Assembly: GCF_002632825.1 (NCBI RefSeq) | Contig: NZ_NJAJ01000012.1 | Coordinates: 62,001 to 126,000 of the forward strand | Direction of reading: 5' to 3' | Source: Xenorhabdus stockiae | Lineage (GTDB): Bacteria; Pseudomonadota; Gammaproteobacteria; Enterobacterales; Enterobacteriaceae | DNA length: 64,000 nucleotides | Part shown: positions 10,933 through 21,098 of the stretch, one piece after another | Position numbering within the stretch: position 1 is the stretch's first letter | Layout: each line of letters starts with the position of its first letter | The notes under the pieces: model-generated | What the model saw: the letters and a program-made list of their open reading frames with translations, nothing else | Told to the model about the DNA's origin: nothing | The model's database searches: none | Position numbers and translations under genes: made by a program

Positions 10933-11949
10933 ATGCGTCAACAATGGCTTATTCTCGGCATAGTGGCTGTACTGATTTCAGGCTGTACAACAAAAAATGA
11001 AAAGGGAGCCACCTCCGTTCTGCCCATTCCGACCCGTGATGTTTTAGGTGCAGAGCCTGTCTATGAGCCTTATCACCCCAGTGCTAATCAGGATTACACA
11101 AAGGACGGTGTGAATTATCACATCGTCAAGGATCCGGCCCAATTTACTCAGACAGGGTATGCCAGTGTATTTGGTGAAGAATCCACTGGAAAATTGACCG
11201 CGATTGGTGAACGGGATACTCCCTATGCACTGACAGCCGCCCACCCGACACTGCCAATACCGGGCTATGTACGGGTCACTAATTTAAGTAATGGACGCAT
11301 GATAATTGTCAGGATTAATGATCGTGGCCCTTATAATAAGCCGGGAAAAGTTATCGAATTATCGCGGGCTGTTGCTGATCGTCTGAATTTAATGCAGCAA
11401 AGCAAAGTTAAGCTGGATGGCATTCAGGTTGCTCCTGATGGCTCACTTGCGGGTTTGGGTACAGAAGGTTCAACTATTGTCAAACAAAGCTACGCCCTAC
11501 CTGACAGACCTGCGCTGAACTCATCAGCTTCTGTCACAGGTATGGACTCCGGTTTATCTGAGCAAACTCCCCCAGAACAGAATCTATCCGCAAATACTGT
11601 CAACACTGATAGTCAAAGCGTTTCACAACCGGAGAAGCCTGCTTCTGTGCAGGAAACCGTGCAGGAGCCTCCGGCACAAACAAAATCAGTTGTCACATCT
11701 TCTGCTACACCAGAATCAGCTAACGTATCAGGCTATATGGTACAAGTTGGCGCGGTCAGCACCGAAGCTAAAGCCAGAGAGTGGCAGCAGTCGTTAAGTA
11801 AACGCTTTAATACTCCCGGACGAGTGATTCAATTTGGTCATGTCTACCGCGTGCAACTAGGGCCTTTCAATGCCCGCCAGCAAGCCGTAGAGTTACAACA
11901 GAAATTAACGGATCAAATGCAACAATCTTCCTTTATTACTACTCCGTGA
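10933..11949 (+). CDS. rlpA: Rare lipoprotein A (septal-ring lytic transglycosylase-like)
   Basis: RlpA is an outer-membrane lipoprotein that acts on denuded peptidoglycan in some bacteria; in E. coli the activity is not clear. The protein has 338 residues, a signal peptide with lipobox LISGC near residue 18, a double-psi beta-barrel domain around residues 75-150 (GYASVFGEESTGKLTA, INDRGPY) and a C-terminal SPOR domain around residues 262-338 (YMVQVGAVSTEAKA) that binds septal glycan. A Ser/Pro/Gln-rich linker joins the two. It follows mrdB by 12 bp in the same operon. Confidence 0.93.
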   Translation: MRQQWLILGIVAVLISGCTTKNEKGATSVLPIPTRDVLGAEPVYEPYHPSANQDYTKDGVNYHIVKDPAQFTQTGYASVFGEESTGKLTAIGERDTPYALTAAHPTLPIPGYVRVTNLSNGRMIIVRINDRGPYNKPGKVIELSRAVADRLNLMQQSKVKLDGIQVAPDGSLAGLGTEGSTIVKQSYALPDRPALNSSASVTGMDSGLSEQTPPEQNLSANTVNTDSQSVSQPEKPASVQETVQEPPAQTKSVVTSSATPESANVSGYMVQVGAVSTEAKAREWQQSLSKRFNTPGRVIQFGHVYRVQLGPFNARQQAVELQQKLTDQMQQSSFITTP

Positions 11950-11959
11950 TTAGCAAATC

Positions 11960-12001
11960 CCCCGCTGATATTTGCCTTTATTCCGGCCATTATCAGTGGG
12001 G
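11960..12001. other. Imperfect hairpin between rlpA and dacA
   Basis: Eleven bases (CCCCGCTGATA) pair with TATCAGTGGGG across a 20-base loop, with one G-T wobble. It lies just after the rlpA stop. There is no T-tract on the plus strand, so it may protect the mRNA end rather than terminate. The rest of the gap up to dacA is AT-rich and probably holds the dacA promoter; TATGAT at 12111-12116 is a possible -10 box with no convincing -35. Confidence 0.35.
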
Positions 12002-12165
12002 AGAAACCAAGTAAGATAAAGGCCTTCACCGAATACAGCGTAATCAAGTAAAAAAGTGCAAATATACTTCTGTCCCAATTTTGTTTAATGTCACTCTTTT
12101 CGTCATTTGTTATGATGTGACTTATCTTTTATCAATGCTTCTTCACGGATGTCATCTAATCAATC

Positions 12166-13374
12166 ATGAAATACATAGTTACTTCCCGTTTTATTAAAAA
12201 TGCTACGCTGAGCATTGCTCTGGCAGCCAGTGCTTCTGCATTCGCCAACACCGATGATAGCTTCAAAACCATGATCCCCGGTGTTCCACAACTTGATGCC
12301 GAAGCCTATATTCTGATTGATTACAATTCAGGAAAAATATTGGCTGAAAAGAATTCAGATGTCCGTCGCGATCCTGCCAGCCTGACAAAAATGATGACCA
12401 GTTATGTTATTGGTCAGGCTATTAAATCCGGGAAAATTAGCCCGAATGATATCGTTACCGTGGGTAAAGATGCATGGGCAACAGGAAACCCAGTCTTCAA
12501 AGGCTCCTCCCTGATGTTTTTAAAACCCGGCGATCAGGTTTCTGTCGCTATGCTCTCCCGCGGTATTAACCTGCAATCAGGTAATGATGCCTGTGTCGCA
12601 ATGGCAGATTATGTGGCTGGTAGTCAGGACGCGTTTGTCGGCCTGATGAATAAATATGTACAGAGCTTAGGATTAAAAAACACTCATTTTCAGACGGTTC
12701 ATGGTCTGGATGCAGCGGGTCAATACAGCTCTGCTCATGATATGGCTCTGATTGGTCAGGCGCTAGTCCGCGATGTACCAGATGAATACTCCATCTATAA
12801 AGAAAAAGAATTCACTTACAACAACATTCGCCAACCTAACCGTAACGGCTTACTGTGGGATAAGAGCCTGAATGTTGATGGTATTAAAACAGGGCATACC
12901 AGCGGTGCTGGCTATAACCTTGTCTCTTCCGCCACGGAAGGTAATATGCGTCTGATTGCTACGGTGATGGGCAGCCCGACTTTCAAAGGCCGTGAAACAG
13001 ACAGTAAAAAACTGCTGACATGGGGCTTTCGTTTCTTTGAAACAGTCTCCCCCTTGCAGGCAGGTAAAGAATTTGCCTCTGAACCCGTCTGGTTTGGTGA
13101 TAACGATAAAGTACAACTGGGCGTCGAAAAAGATGTTTATCTGACTATTCCTCGTGGTCGCCTGAAAGATCTGAAAGCCAGCTATGTTCTGAACAGCAAT
13201 GAGTTACATGCCCCACTTCCCCAGAATCAGGTTGTTGGCACCATCAATTTCCAGCTTGATGGTAAAACGATTGAGCAACGTCCACTGGTCGTGATGCAGG
13301 AAGTGAAAGAAGGTGGTTTCTTTAGCCGTCTGATTGATTATATCCGTTTGATGTTCCATCACTGGCTTGGCTGA
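12166..13374 (+). CDS. dacA: D-alanyl-D-alanine carboxypeptidase DacA (PBP5)
   Basis: This periplasmic, inner-membrane-anchored enzyme removes the terminal D-Ala from peptidoglycan stem peptides and so limits cross-linking and keeps cell shape. The 402-residue protein has a signal peptide cleaved near ASAFA-NTDD, then the active-site motifs SLTK near residue 70, SGND near residue 139 and KTGHTSGAG near residue 242. The C-terminal amphipathic helix ([16 protein letters not shown]) is the usual membrane anchor. A 216-bp gap precedes it, so it probably has its own promoter. Confidence 0.96.
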   Translation: MKYIVTSRFIKNATLSIALAASASAFANTDDSFKTMIPGVPQLDAEAYILIDYNSGKILAEKNSDVRRDPASLTKMMTSYVIGQAIKSGKISPNDIVTVGKDAWATGNPVFKGSSLMFLKPGDQVSVAMLSRGINLQSGNDACVAMADYVAGSQDAFVGLMNKYVQSLGLKNTHFQTVHGLDAAGQYSSAHDMALIGQALVRDVPDEYSIYKEKEFTYNNIRQPNRNGLLWDKSLNVDGIKTGHTSGAGYNLVSSATEGNMRLIATVMGSPTFKGRETDSKKLLTWGFRFFETVSPLQAGKEFASEPVWFGDNDKVQLGVEKDVYLTIPRGRLKDLKASYVLNSNELHAPLPQNQVVGTINFQLDGKTIEQRPLVVMQEVKEGGFFSRLIDYIRLMFHHWLG

Positions 13375-13482
13375 TATCTTGAAAAATTAAAGTTAAACCA
13401 CATATTCATATAACTTGTCAGAAAATAGTCATGCCACGGTAGAATGTCTGATGTTACCGTGGCGAATAAATCAGGAGTGCCC

Positions 13483-13746
13483 ATGAAAACGAAATTAAAT
13501 GAACTGCTTGAGTTCCCCTGCTCATTCACTTACAAAGTGATGGGCTTAGCTCAGCCTGAGCTGGTGGACCATGTTGTTGAAGTGGTTCAGCGCCACGCAC
13601 CGGGCGATTACTCCCCAGATGTGAAACCAAGCAGCAAAGGCAACTACCACTCTGTTTCTATTACCATCAATGCAACTCACATTGAGCAGGTTGAAACACT
13701 ATATGAAGAGTTAGGCGCACTGGAGCTGGTGCGTGTCGTGCTGTAA
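13483..13746 (+). CDS. ybeD: YbeD/DUF493 family protein
   Basis: This small cytoplasmic protein of 87 residues has an ACT-like fold in its E. coli homologue; its function is not established. I place the start at 13483 ([12 protein letters not shown]), preceded by CAGGAG, because it gives exactly the length and N-terminus of E. coli YbeD. An upstream in-frame ATG at 13447 would add 13 unconserved residues. Conserved stretches include [12 protein letters not shown] and [18 protein letters not shown]. In E. coli the next gene is lipB; here a potassium transporter gene intervenes on the other strand. Confidence 0.92.
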   Translation: MKTKLNELLEFPCSFTYKVMGLAQPELVDHVVEVVQRHAPGDYSPDVKPSSKGNYHSVSITINATHIEQVETLYEELGALELVRVVL

Positions 13747-13780
13747 TGTATCACTTTGTTAATCTGTGATTATTCCGACA

Positions 13781-13807
13781 AAGCGCTGGCAAAAAACCAG
13801 CGCTTTT
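13781..13807 (+). terminator. Intrinsic terminator after ybeD
   Basis: A nine-base stem (AAGCGCTGG / CCAGCGCTT) with a seven-base A-rich loop is followed by TTCTC. It lies between the convergent ybeD and trkH-like genes and can serve both, since A-rich sequence flanks the other side. Confidence 0.8.
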
Positions 13808-13858
13808 CTCTATCTGCTCTATCTAACCTGACTGTATCCGATTCTCTGTTAACCCCGC

Positions 13859-15319
13859 TCAAAAACGCCAGAACGCTTTCGAACACAGGATCAAAATAGG
13901 ATAGATTTCTAGCCTTCCCAATAACATAGCAGCACACATCATCCATTTCGCTACTGCACTAAGGTTGCCAAAACCTTGTACTGTATCGCCGTAACCTACG
14001 CCCATGTTATTGATACATGCAGCAACCGTGGCAAATGAAGTCACTAAATCATAACCAAGCAGATTTAGCGCCCAAATAAAGAAACAGCTACAAAAAACAT
14101 ATAAGAAGAAAAAACCCCAGACCGAACGCAGTACCCTTTCCTGCACAGGCGCCTGACCAACTTTAATGGTTGAAATCGCATTCGGATGAATAAGTTGATT
14201 AATCTCACTGAAACTTTGTTTTGTCAGGATCAGGAAACGTAATGCTTTGATGCCTCCACAAGTGGAACCAACACAGCCCCCAAAGAAACTGACAGCCAAT
14301 AACATCAGCATCGTATGGGGTGGCCACTGTGCATAATCGGAAGTCGACAGACCATTATCTGTCATCATTGAACTGGTCATAAAAAAACCATGCACAAACG
14401 CATCTTTCAGCCCATACATGCCGGAACGGTATAACTCCAGCCAAATGATGCAAACTACGATGAAAAGTACCAGCAAGAAAAATTTAAACTCCGCATTTTT
14501 CAGTAACGGCTTAAGGCTTCTCCGGGTCAGAATAACAAAATAAAGTGTGAAGTTAACTGCCGATAATATTGAGAAAACACCGCCCACCATTTCAATCAGG
14601 GAATTGTCATAATAGCCAAGACTTTCATTACGGGTCGAAAATCCCCCCAAAGAAACCGTTGATATCCCATGACAAATAGCATCAAACCAAGACATCCCGG
14701 CTGCCCAGAAGCTGAACGAACATAGTCCACCCAATAACAGATAAACTACCCATAGGCTTTTGGCACTATCAGCCAGACGTGGCGTCAATCGCTCCTCTTT
14801 AAATGGGCCCGGCATTTCTGACTGATAAAGTTTTACGCCACCAATGCCAAGCAGCGGCAGGATAGCCACAGCAAGAACAATCACGCCCAAACCACCGATA
14901 AAGTTCAGCTGAGCACGATAATAAAGAACGGATTTGGGTAAAGCAGAAACATCATTCAGTACTGTTGCTCCGGTGGTTGTAATACCGGATACACCTTCAA
15001 ACATGGCATCAACAAGATTGATATTCAGGCTTTTATCCAATACGAAAGGTAAGGCACTCAACAACGAAAAGAGCAACCAGAACAGGACGATAATAAGGAA
15101 TCCGTCCTGAGTACTGGGTTGTATTTTTGTTTTTCGAGTGAAATACCACCCAACGCCGCCAAAAATCAACCCGATTATAAAAGTTTCTAAAAAAGCAAAA
15201 ACGCTTTTTTCTTTATAAAATAGGGCAACAAAAGTAGGCAGCAACATTGAGAGGCTGTAAAGGAGCACCAGAGAACTGCAAAGATGCCCTACAATCAAAA
15301 GTTGGTTTTTTCTGACCAT
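13859..15319 (-). CDS. TrkH/TrkG-family potassium uptake protein
   Basis: This 486-residue inner-membrane protein is the channel-like subunit of a Trk potassium uptake system, which works with the cytoplasmic NAD-binding protein TrkA. It has many hydrophobic helices and the four pore-loop signatures of the family: GVSGITTTGATV, STVSLGGFST, a third around SSMMTDNGLST, and NNMGVGYG. GGCVGSTCGGIKALR is also typical. The length matches TrkH and TrkG (about 485 residues). It lies on the minus strand between ybeD and lipB, which are normally adjacent, so it is probably an inserted or additional copy rather than the ancestral trkH. Confidence 0.88.
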   Translation of the reverse strand: MVRKNQLLIVGHLCSSLVLLYSLSMLLPTFVALFYKEKSVFAFLETFIIGLIFGGVGWYFTRKTKIQPSTQDGFLIIVLFWLLFSLLSALPFVLDKSLNINLVDAMFEGVSGITTTGATVLNDVSALPKSVLYYRAQLNFIGGLGVIVLAVAILPLLGIGGVKLYQSEMPGPFKEERLTPRLADSAKSLWVVYLLLGGLCSFSFWAAGMSWFDAICHGISTVSLGGFSTRNESLGYYDNSLIEMVGGVFSILSAVNFTLYFVILTRRSLKPLLKNAEFKFFLLVLFIVVCIIWLELYRSGMYGLKDAFVHGFFMTSSMMTDNGLSTSDYAQWPPHTMLMLLAVSFFGGCVGSTCGGIKALRFLILTKQSFSEINQLIHPNAISTIKVGQAPVQERVLRSVWGFFFLYVFCSCFFIWALNLLGYDLVTSFATVAACINNMGVGYGDTVQGFGNLSAVAKWMMCAAMLLGRLEIYPILILCSKAFWRF

Positions 15320-15500
15320 CTGTTAGCTCAAACAGAAAATAAGGAGGAAATCATCAAAATATATAACTATGATAATATAAAATTTAAATATATTCGTCTA
15401 ATTAACATTATTAGTGTATTAGCGCATTGCCGAACTGGTGAGAATCCTTTTAGGGCGTTATACTGGCGGGCAATTTTTGTTAACCGATGATGACAGTCCA

Positions 15501-16136
15501 TTGCAACATAACACCGTTATTTTACGCCAGTTGGGTCTTCAGCCCTACGAGCCGGTTTCTGAAGCCATGCACCAGTTCACCGAGCAGCGGACAGCGGAAA
15601 CTACCGATGAAATCTGGTTTGTCCAACATGAGAAAGTGTTTACACAAGGTCAGGCGGGTAAAGCAGAACATATAATTGCCGCAGGTGATATTCCTGTTAT
15701 TCAGTCCGACAGGGGTGGGCAAATCACGTATCATGGTCCCGGGCAGCAGGTCATGTATATTTTGATCGACTTGAAACGCGCTAAGCTCGGGGTTCGTCAG
15801 CTAGTCACCGCGATTGAAAACACCGTTGTCGAAACGTTAGCTCATTTTGGCGTTGAATCTTATGCCCGGGCCGATGCGCCAGGGGTATATGTCAATGGTA
15901 ATAAAATTTGTTCATTGGGATTGCGTATCCGCAAAGGGTGTTCTTTTCATGGGCTGGCATTAAATATTGCAATGGATTTACAGCCATTTTTGCGCATTAA
16001 TCCATGTGGATATGCAGGTATGCAAATGACCCAGCTCAGTGACCTCGTTACCGGGATCACGGTTGAAGATGTACAGCCCGTTCTGGCACAAAAATTCTGC
16101 CAGATCTTGGGATTCCAACTCACCGATGAAAGATGA
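15501..16136 (+). CDS. lipB: Octanoyl-ACP:protein octanoyltransferase LipB
   Basis: LipB transfers octanoate from acyl carrier protein to the lipoyl domains of 2-oxoacid dehydrogenases and GcvH. I favour a TTG start at 15501, giving 211 residues (E. coli LipB has 213) and placing the conserved [12 protein letters not shown] at the same distance from the N-terminus. A GTG at 15438 would add 21 residues that do not resemble the family. The conserved [12 protein letters not shown] motif, the lysine in [11 protein letters not shown] and the catalytic cysteine in INPCGYAGM are present. It is divergent from the Trk-type gene and followed by lipA. Confidence 0.92.
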   Translation: MQHNTVILRQLGLQPYEPVSEAMHQFTEQRTAETTDEIWFVQHEKVFTQGQAGKAEHIIAAGDIPVIQSDRGGQITYHGPGQQVMYILIDLKRAKLGVRQLVTAIENTVVETLAHFGVESYARADAPGVYVNGNKICSLGLRIRKGCSFHGLALNIAMDLQPFLRINPCGYAGMQMTQLSDLVTGITVEDVQPVLAQKFCQILGFQLTDER

Positions 16137-16280
16137 TATAATTTTTTAACATTTTTCAAAAAAATTTGAATAGTCTTATTGTCCCGATGAACTTGATGCT
16201 GAATTTAGTTTATTAATCAGCAAAATAGTTATCAGGCAATAAATTACAATCTGAAGAATATAACTGGAACCAGCACGATT

Positions 16281-17246
16281 ATGAGTAAACCAATTCAGAT
16301 GGAACGTGGTGTCAAATACCGCGACGCAGATAAGATGGCTTTAATCCCTGTGAAAACAGTGGTTACAGAACGTGAAGCACTCTTGCGTAAACCTGAGTGG
16401 ATGAAAATCAAACTTCCTGCGGATTCCAGCCGCATTCAGGGAATCAAAGCTGCAATGCGCAAAAATGGGCTGCACTCCGTCTGTGAGGAAGCCTCCTGCC
16501 CTAACCTTGCAGAATGTTTTAATCACGGAACAGCGACCTTTATGATTCTGGGTGCCATTTGTACCCGCCGCTGCCCGTTCTGTGATGTGGCACATGGCCG
16601 ACCAAACGCGCCTGATGCTAATGAACCGATTAAACTTGCGCAAACCATTCAGGATATGGGGCTACGCTACGTTGTTATCACTTCCGTTGACCGTGATGAC
16701 TTACGTGACGGCGGAGCACAGCACTTTGCTGACTGTATCACTGCAATCCGTGAAAAAAATCCATCAATTAAAATTGAAACTCTGGTACCGGATTTCCGGG
16801 GTCGTATGGATCGCGCACTGGAAATTTTGACCGCAACACCACCTGATGTGTTTAACCACAATCTGGAAAACGTACCACGCATGTATCGTCAGATCCGTCC
16901 GGGTGCTAATTATGAATGGTCATTAAAATTACTGGAAAGATTTAAAGAAGCACACCCAGATATTCCGACTAAATCTGGCCTGATGGTAGGTTTGGGAGAA
17001 ACTAACGAAGAGATTCTGGAAGTCATGCGTGATTTACGCAAACATGGCGTCACCATGCTGACATTGGGGCAGTATTTACAGCCTAGCCGTCATCATTTGC
17101 CTGTACAGCGTTATGTTAGCCCGGCAGAATTTGATGAAATGAAAGAAGCAGCCTTAGAAATGGGCTTTACCCATGCAGCCTGTGGCCCGTTTGTTCGCTC
17201 ATCTTATCATGCAGACATGCAGGCCAAAGGCATGGAAGTCAAATAA
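16281..17246 (+). CDS. lipA: Lipoyl synthase LipA
   Basis: LipA is a radical-SAM enzyme that inserts two sulfur atoms at C6 and C8 of protein-bound octanoate. It has 321 residues. The auxiliary cluster cysteines lie in [12 protein letters not shown] near residue 70, and the radical-SAM cluster motif CTRRCPFC near residue 94. The conserved C-terminal RSSYHAD (near residue 311) supplies the serine ligand of the auxiliary cluster. The start ATG is preceded by an unremarkable leader of about 140 bp after lipB. Confidence 0.97.
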   Translation: MSKPIQMERGVKYRDADKMALIPVKTVVTEREALLRKPEWMKIKLPADSSRIQGIKAAMRKNGLHSVCEEASCPNLAECFNHGTATFMILGAICTRRCPFCDVAHGRPNAPDANEPIKLAQTIQDMGLRYVVITSVDRDDLRDGGAQHFADCITAIREKNPSIKIETLVPDFRGRMDRALEILTATPPDVFNHNLENVPRMYRQIRPGANYEWSLKLLERFKEAHPDIPTKSGLMVGLGETNEEILEVMRDLRKHGVTMLTLGQYLQPSRHHLPVQRYVSPAEFDEMKEAALEMGFTHAACGPFVRSSYHADMQAKGMEVK

Positions 17247-17261
17247 GCAATACCACTGCTG

Positions 17262-17633
17262 ATGAATCTTGTTCTTGCTGTATTTATCGGTGGTGGCATA
17301 GGCAGCGTTTTACGCTGGTTTATCAGCCTCCGCCTGAATCATATCTCAGCACCGATTGCCGTTGGGACTCTGACGGCTAACTGTGTTGGCGCATTTATTA
17401 TCGGGCTGGGGCTGGCTTACTTCAGTAAAGCGACACATATCGATCCCGTCTGGAAACTTCTGTTAACAACAGGCTTCTGTGGTGGCCTGACGACGTTCTC
17501 TACATTTTCTGCTGAAGTAGTTTATTTATTACAGGCAGGGAAAATAAGCTGGGCGTTGGGCAGCATTCTGGCGAATGTGATTGGCTCATTATTGATGACT
17601 ATGCTCGCCTTTACTGTGATAAACAAGTTCTGA
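17262..17633 (+). CDS. crcB: Fluoride channel CrcB/Fluc
   Basis: This 123-residue protein has four membrane helices and forms dual-topology dimers that export fluoride. [10 protein letters not shown] near residue 10, the asparagine in TANCVGAF and the phenylalanine-rich TTFSTFS near residue 78 are the family's conserved pore residues. It starts 15 bp after lipA on the same strand and is followed by a bidirectional terminator. No fluoride riboswitch was recognised in the short leader. Confidence 0.93.
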   Translation: MNLVLAVFIGGGIGSVLRWFISLRLNHISAPIAVGTLTANCVGAFIIGLGLAYFSKATHIDPVWKLLLTTGFCGGLTTFSTFSAEVVYLLQAGKISWALGSILANVIGSLLMTMLAFTVINKF

Positions 17634-17658
17634 GACAGCGAGTATCAGGAAACATAAA

Positions 17659-17683
17659 AAAACCCGTTTTTATAACGGGTTTT
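17659..17683. terminator. Bidirectional terminator between crcB and cspE
   Basis: A perfect ten-base stem (AAAACCCGTT / AACGGGTTTT) with a five-base loop has an A-tract on one side and a T-tract on the other. It lies between convergent crcB and cspE and should work in both directions. Confidence 0.88.
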
Positions 17684-17702
17684 CAAAATACGGGATTAGA
17701 AA

Positions 17703-17912
17703 TTAGATCGCGACAACGTTTGCAGCAGATGGACCTTTCGCACCCTCGGTGATTTCAAATTCAACTTTTTGGCCTTCTGCCAGTGTCTTGAAACCATTTG
17801 ATTGAATGGCGGAAAAGTGTACAAAAACATCTTTGCTACCATCTTCTGGAGTGATAAAACCAAATCCTTTAGATTCGTTAAACCACTTAACGTTACCTTT
17901 AATTTTAGACAT
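17703..17912 (-). CDS. cspE: Cold-shock-family RNA chaperone (CspE/CspC type)
   Basis: This 69-residue OB-fold protein binds single-stranded nucleic acid through the RNP1 motif (KGFGFITP) and RNP2 motif (DVFVHFSAI). The start at 17912 ([11 protein letters not shown]) is preceded by AAAGGTAAG. An open frame runs 26 codons further upstream but that stretch is unconserved and is probably the long 5' leader common to csp genes. E. coli keeps cspE next to crcB, which supports CspE; CspC cannot be excluded from sequence alone. Confidence 0.92.
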   Translation of the reverse strand: MSKIKGNVKWFNESKGFGFITPEDGSKDVFVHFSAIQSNGFKTLAEGQKVEFEITEGAKGPSAANVVAI

Positions 17913-18060
17913 CAAACTTACCTTTAATAAAAATGACACAAACTCCGTGCTACATACAGTACAACAAATAATATAGCTTACTGTCTGCAACCTAGATCAC
18001 GAAATATATAACAAAATGCGAAAAACGCACGTTTTGTTTAATTTCATTGATTTATTTTAT

Positions 18061-18093
18061 ACGCCAATCGCCATTTCACAAATCAATTGGCGT
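18061..18093 (-). terminator. Possible terminator after the ogt-like gene
   Basis: An eight-base inverted repeat (ACGCCAAT / ATTGGCGT) flanks a 17-base loop 17 bp beyond the stop of the methyltransferase gene. T-rich sequence follows on the plus strand and TATAAAA on the minus strand. The large loop makes it a weak candidate. Confidence 0.4.
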
Positions 18094-18109
18094 TTCATTT
18101 TAGTTTTGT

Positions 18110-18586
18110 TTACTTTTTTGCCTTCTTTTTCTTCTCATGCTCCAGCAGCCATTCCTTAATATTCAGCCCTCCTGTATATCCGACTAACTTACCATCATGG
18201 CCAATTACCCGATGACAGGGGACAATCAGTGAAATAGGATTACGTGAGTTCGCCATACCAACGGCACGACAATAATTTACCGAACCCAGTGTTAGTGCTA
18301 ATTGTTTGTAACTCCACATCTCACCAAATGGGATATTACAGAGCTGCTTCCAAACCCGCTGCTGAAATTCAGTTCCCTGCATACTTAAAGGAACCGTAAA
18401 TGTATCTCGCTTTCCTTTAAAATATTCTTGTAACTCTTTTACACACTGCTTAGTTATCGCATTTTTAGATTCTAATTCTTTCTTTTCATTAACAAAATAA
18501 ATACTAGTAACGCCTTCATCATTAGCAGTGACGTGCACATAAGGTTTAGGAAAACCTTCTGGAGTATTCAGATAATGGTGATACAT
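18110..18586 (-). CDS. ogt: Methylated-DNA-[protein]-cysteine S-methyltransferase
   Basis: This 158-residue protein repairs O6-alkylguanine by moving the alkyl group to its own cysteine. The active-site motif is IVPCHRVIG near residue 125, and the helix-turn-helix with the arginine finger is around YCRAVGMANSRNP. The start at 18586 has a strong ribosome-binding site (GGAGGTAG). The C-terminus is lysine-rich. It lacks the Ada regulatory domain, so it is the constitutive Ogt type. I am sure of the family; orthology to E. coli ogt is likely but not proven. Confidence 0.88.
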   Translation of the reverse strand: MYHHYLNTPEGFPKPYVHVTANDEGVTSIYFVNEKKELESKNAITKQCVKELQEYFKGKRDTFTVPLSMQGTEFQQRVWKQLCNIPFGEMWSYKQLALTLGSVNYCRAVGMANSRNPISLIVPCHRVIGHDGKLVGYTGGLNIKEWLLEHEKKKKAKK

Positions 18587-19978
18587 AAACTACCTCCATT
18601 TAATTTATTGTTAATAATTTCTGCACTATTTCTATACTAGCCTAAAGCTCTCCTTCATCAATTTGCAATGATGAATTCAGTTACACATCTGACAATTTGA
18701 TAAAGAAACCATACCGCCTACTGATAATAAAAATCAGAGGATTGCCAATAAGATATAATACCTTACTTTTAATAACACACATTCAAAAAAGATAAAAACA
18801 CCATATATTGAAACAAAAAAGAAATCAAAACCCATATATAGTATCGTTCTCATAAAGAGATTATCAAAGTGTAATGCATCAATACTCTTTTTTATTCTTC
18901 AATAAGTGCCCGGATCAATAAAGAATTTTACCAGAAGAGTGATAATTTATGGCAAACACCATTGGATCCCGGGTAGTTATACTCATCGAAAATCAGATAC
19001 AAACACTTTTCATCTGGCAGCGATAACAAATAAATCTCAACGTATATCCTCTCCCCAGAAGAGATAAACTCCAGAGGAGTTATTTTTCATCCCTGCCATG
19101 ACATCAATATTTTTTCTATTAAATCATGCTGTCTGCAATGAAAGATTCAAATTAAGTCTTAAATGCAAACAGTTATCTACAAAACAGATTATCTTTTGAT
19201 TAACAATAATAAACAATAATTTGTCAGCATATCTCAACGCTTCGGTATATAGCTTGGAAAATTTATCTAGATTAAGCCATTAAAGAGAATATACCTTTTC
19301 ACAAAGCTAAATATTTATTACATGACAATTAAACTCAAAGTTAAGAATTTATATAACGTATTCAGTTATTGTCCAAAACAGGAGGTTAATTTATTGGAAT
19401 CCCACTATAATAAATCTGAACATTTGCAAAAAAAGCAGGATGTATGTCTTCATAATCGCCTGATAAAACTGTTTAAAAGCCAGAAAAATATCAATAGACA
19501 AGATAATTGCATAAGTTCAGATAACTAATGACAGGAAATTCTCCGCAATAAAAATAGTATGATTTACGATCAGACTGATTTTCCCTCATGCCATATTTAA
19601 ATGCAGCAAAGAATATAATCAGGGGATATACATTAGTGGGAAAATTTAAAACCCGATAAAAAAACCACCGGAAAAAAATTCAAGGTAATGCAGAAAAATG
19701 ATAACTCAGACAGGGATCCTGTTCAGACAACATTCAATACACTCTTCTCCAGAGTAACCAGAAAATCCATAAAGCAAAAATCCTTTCCTCTACTCCAGTT
19801 CATAACCACACATAAATCTATTAACAAATCAACACCCATATCCATGGTTACTCCATTTTTTCGATCAAAATCATTGTTCTAAATAATATTTATTAAATAA
19901 TTTAGACATTTCACATTTTCACTTTTATTATATTTTGTTAATGTTGTTTTACCTGTTAACAAAAAAATAAATTACCCT
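18587..19978. other. AT-rich gene-poor region between ogt and ygaZ
   Basis: Almost 1.4 kb has no gene I can support. Two plus-strand open frames of 68 codons (19322-19528) and 64 codons (19688-19882) exist, but their products are Lys/Asn-rich, resemble no family I know and lack clear ribosome-binding sites. The stretch is markedly richer in A and T than its neighbours and contains many stops in every frame. It may be decayed accessory DNA or hold an unrecognised small RNA or promoter. It marks the junction between two blocks that are far apart in E. coli. Confidence 0.6.
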
Positions 19979-20770
19979 ATGTCGATACCTGATACACCCG
20001 TGCCCGATAGCTCAAGTTCAGACACGCCGATAAATGACCACACTATAACAGGCAAAAGTTCCTCATTTGTTGGAGGTATTTTTGATAGTCTCCCTATTGT
20101 TATCGGCTATATTCCCATCTCTTTTGCTTTCGGTCTAAGTGCAGTCAAACTGGGTTTTTCTCCTCTCGAAGCCATATTTTTTTCGTGTGTTATCTACGCA
20201 GGTGCCAGTCAATTCGTCATCACGGCATTACTCAGTGCAGGCGCATCACTATGGATTGCAGCCCTGACGGTTATGGCGATGGATATCCGCCACATTCTGT
20301 ATGGCCCGGCTTTACGCTATCGGCTCAAGCAAAAGTTATCCCAAAAGAAAACGGTTATTTGGGCGTTCGGGTTAACCGATGAAGTTTTCGCCGCTGCTAC
20401 AACAAAATTAATAAAAGATCAACGCAGCTGGAGCGAAAACTGGATGGTCGCCATTGCCACGTGTTCCTGGCTGTCATGGGTATTGGGCACAGTAGCGGGC
20501 GCATTGCTGGGTAATGGTTATCTCGACTCATACCCTGCTATTGAAGCAGCGATGATATTTATGCTGCCAGCCCTGTTTTTAAGTTTTCTGCTCTCTTCCT
20601 TCAAAAAACAAAATAATTACTGCGTTATTGCTTCTCTGACTGGCGCATTAATAGGTGTCATGTTTTTTTCTATCCCGGTTGCCATCCTGACAGGAATTAT
20701 TGGTGGCTGCTTAGGTGCTCTTATACAAGCTCATCTAACTCAAGTGGGGGAAAAAGCATCTCATGATTGA
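19979..20770 (+). CDS. ygaZ: L-valine exporter large subunit YgaZ (AzlC family)
   Basis: This 263-residue inner-membrane protein exports branched-chain amino acids together with YgaH. It belongs to the AzlC family: SLPIVIGYIPISFAFGL, YAGASQFVI and VMAMDIRHILYGP are the conserved segments, and FGLTDEVFAAA follows. The N-terminal 30 residues are hydrophilic and variable. No good ribosome-binding site is visible upstream of ATG 19979. Its stop overlaps ygaH by 8 bp, so the pair is translationally coupled. Confidence 0.92.
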   Translation: MSIPDTPVPDSSSSDTPINDHTITGKSSSFVGGIFDSLPIVIGYIPISFAFGLSAVKLGFSPLEAIFFSCVIYAGASQFVITALLSAGASLWIAALTVMAMDIRHILYGPALRYRLKQKLSQKKTVIWAFGLTDEVFAAATTKLIKDQRSWSENWMVAIATCSWLSWVLGTVAGALLGNGYLDSYPAIEAAMIFMLPALFLSFLLSSFKKQNNYCVIASLTGALIGVMFFSIPVAILTGIIGGCLGALIQAHLTQVGEKASHD

Positions 20771-21098
20771 TCATAAGATATTCATAATTGGAATGGTTGT
20801 AGGAATAGCCAACTTTTTGTTCCGCTATCTGCCTCTGTGCTTTGGCTCGAATCGTTCTCCCGGAGCAAAAATGGGAAACATCGGGATCATATTGGACAGT
20901 ATTGGGGTGGCATCAATTTGTTCGCTCCTCATCGTTGCAGGAATTCCTGAGGTGATGCGGGCACATGACAAGTTTTTTCCTACACTGTTGGGCTGTCTGG
21001 CTATCGGTATATGCTTCTATAAGACACGTAGCATTATCATATCTACACTGTCCGGAGCAGCCATTTTTGGATTAACATTCAAAGTATTTATGAATTAG
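20763..21098 (+). CDS. ygaH: L-valine exporter small subunit YgaH (AzlD family)
   Basis: This 111-residue protein with three or four hydrophobic helices is the AzlD-type partner of YgaZ, and has the same length as E. coli YgaH. The RYLPL motif near residue 20 and the SIGVASICSLL helix are typical. The ATG lies inside the 3' end of ygaZ. Confidence 0.92.
   Translation: MIDHKIFIIGMVVGIANFLFRYLPLCFGSNRSPGAKMGNIGIILDSIGVASICSLLIVAGIPEVMRAHDKFFPTLLGCLAIGICFYKTRSIIISTLSGAAIFGLTFKVFMN

Noticed and set aside
19322-19528. 68-codon open frame in the AT-rich region
   Set aside because: Lys/Asn-rich product with no recognisable family, no clear ribosome-binding site and base composition equal to the surrounding non-coding DNA.
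19688-19882. 64-codon open frame before ygaZ
   Set aside because: Same reasons; the product is low-complexity and nothing conserved is visible.
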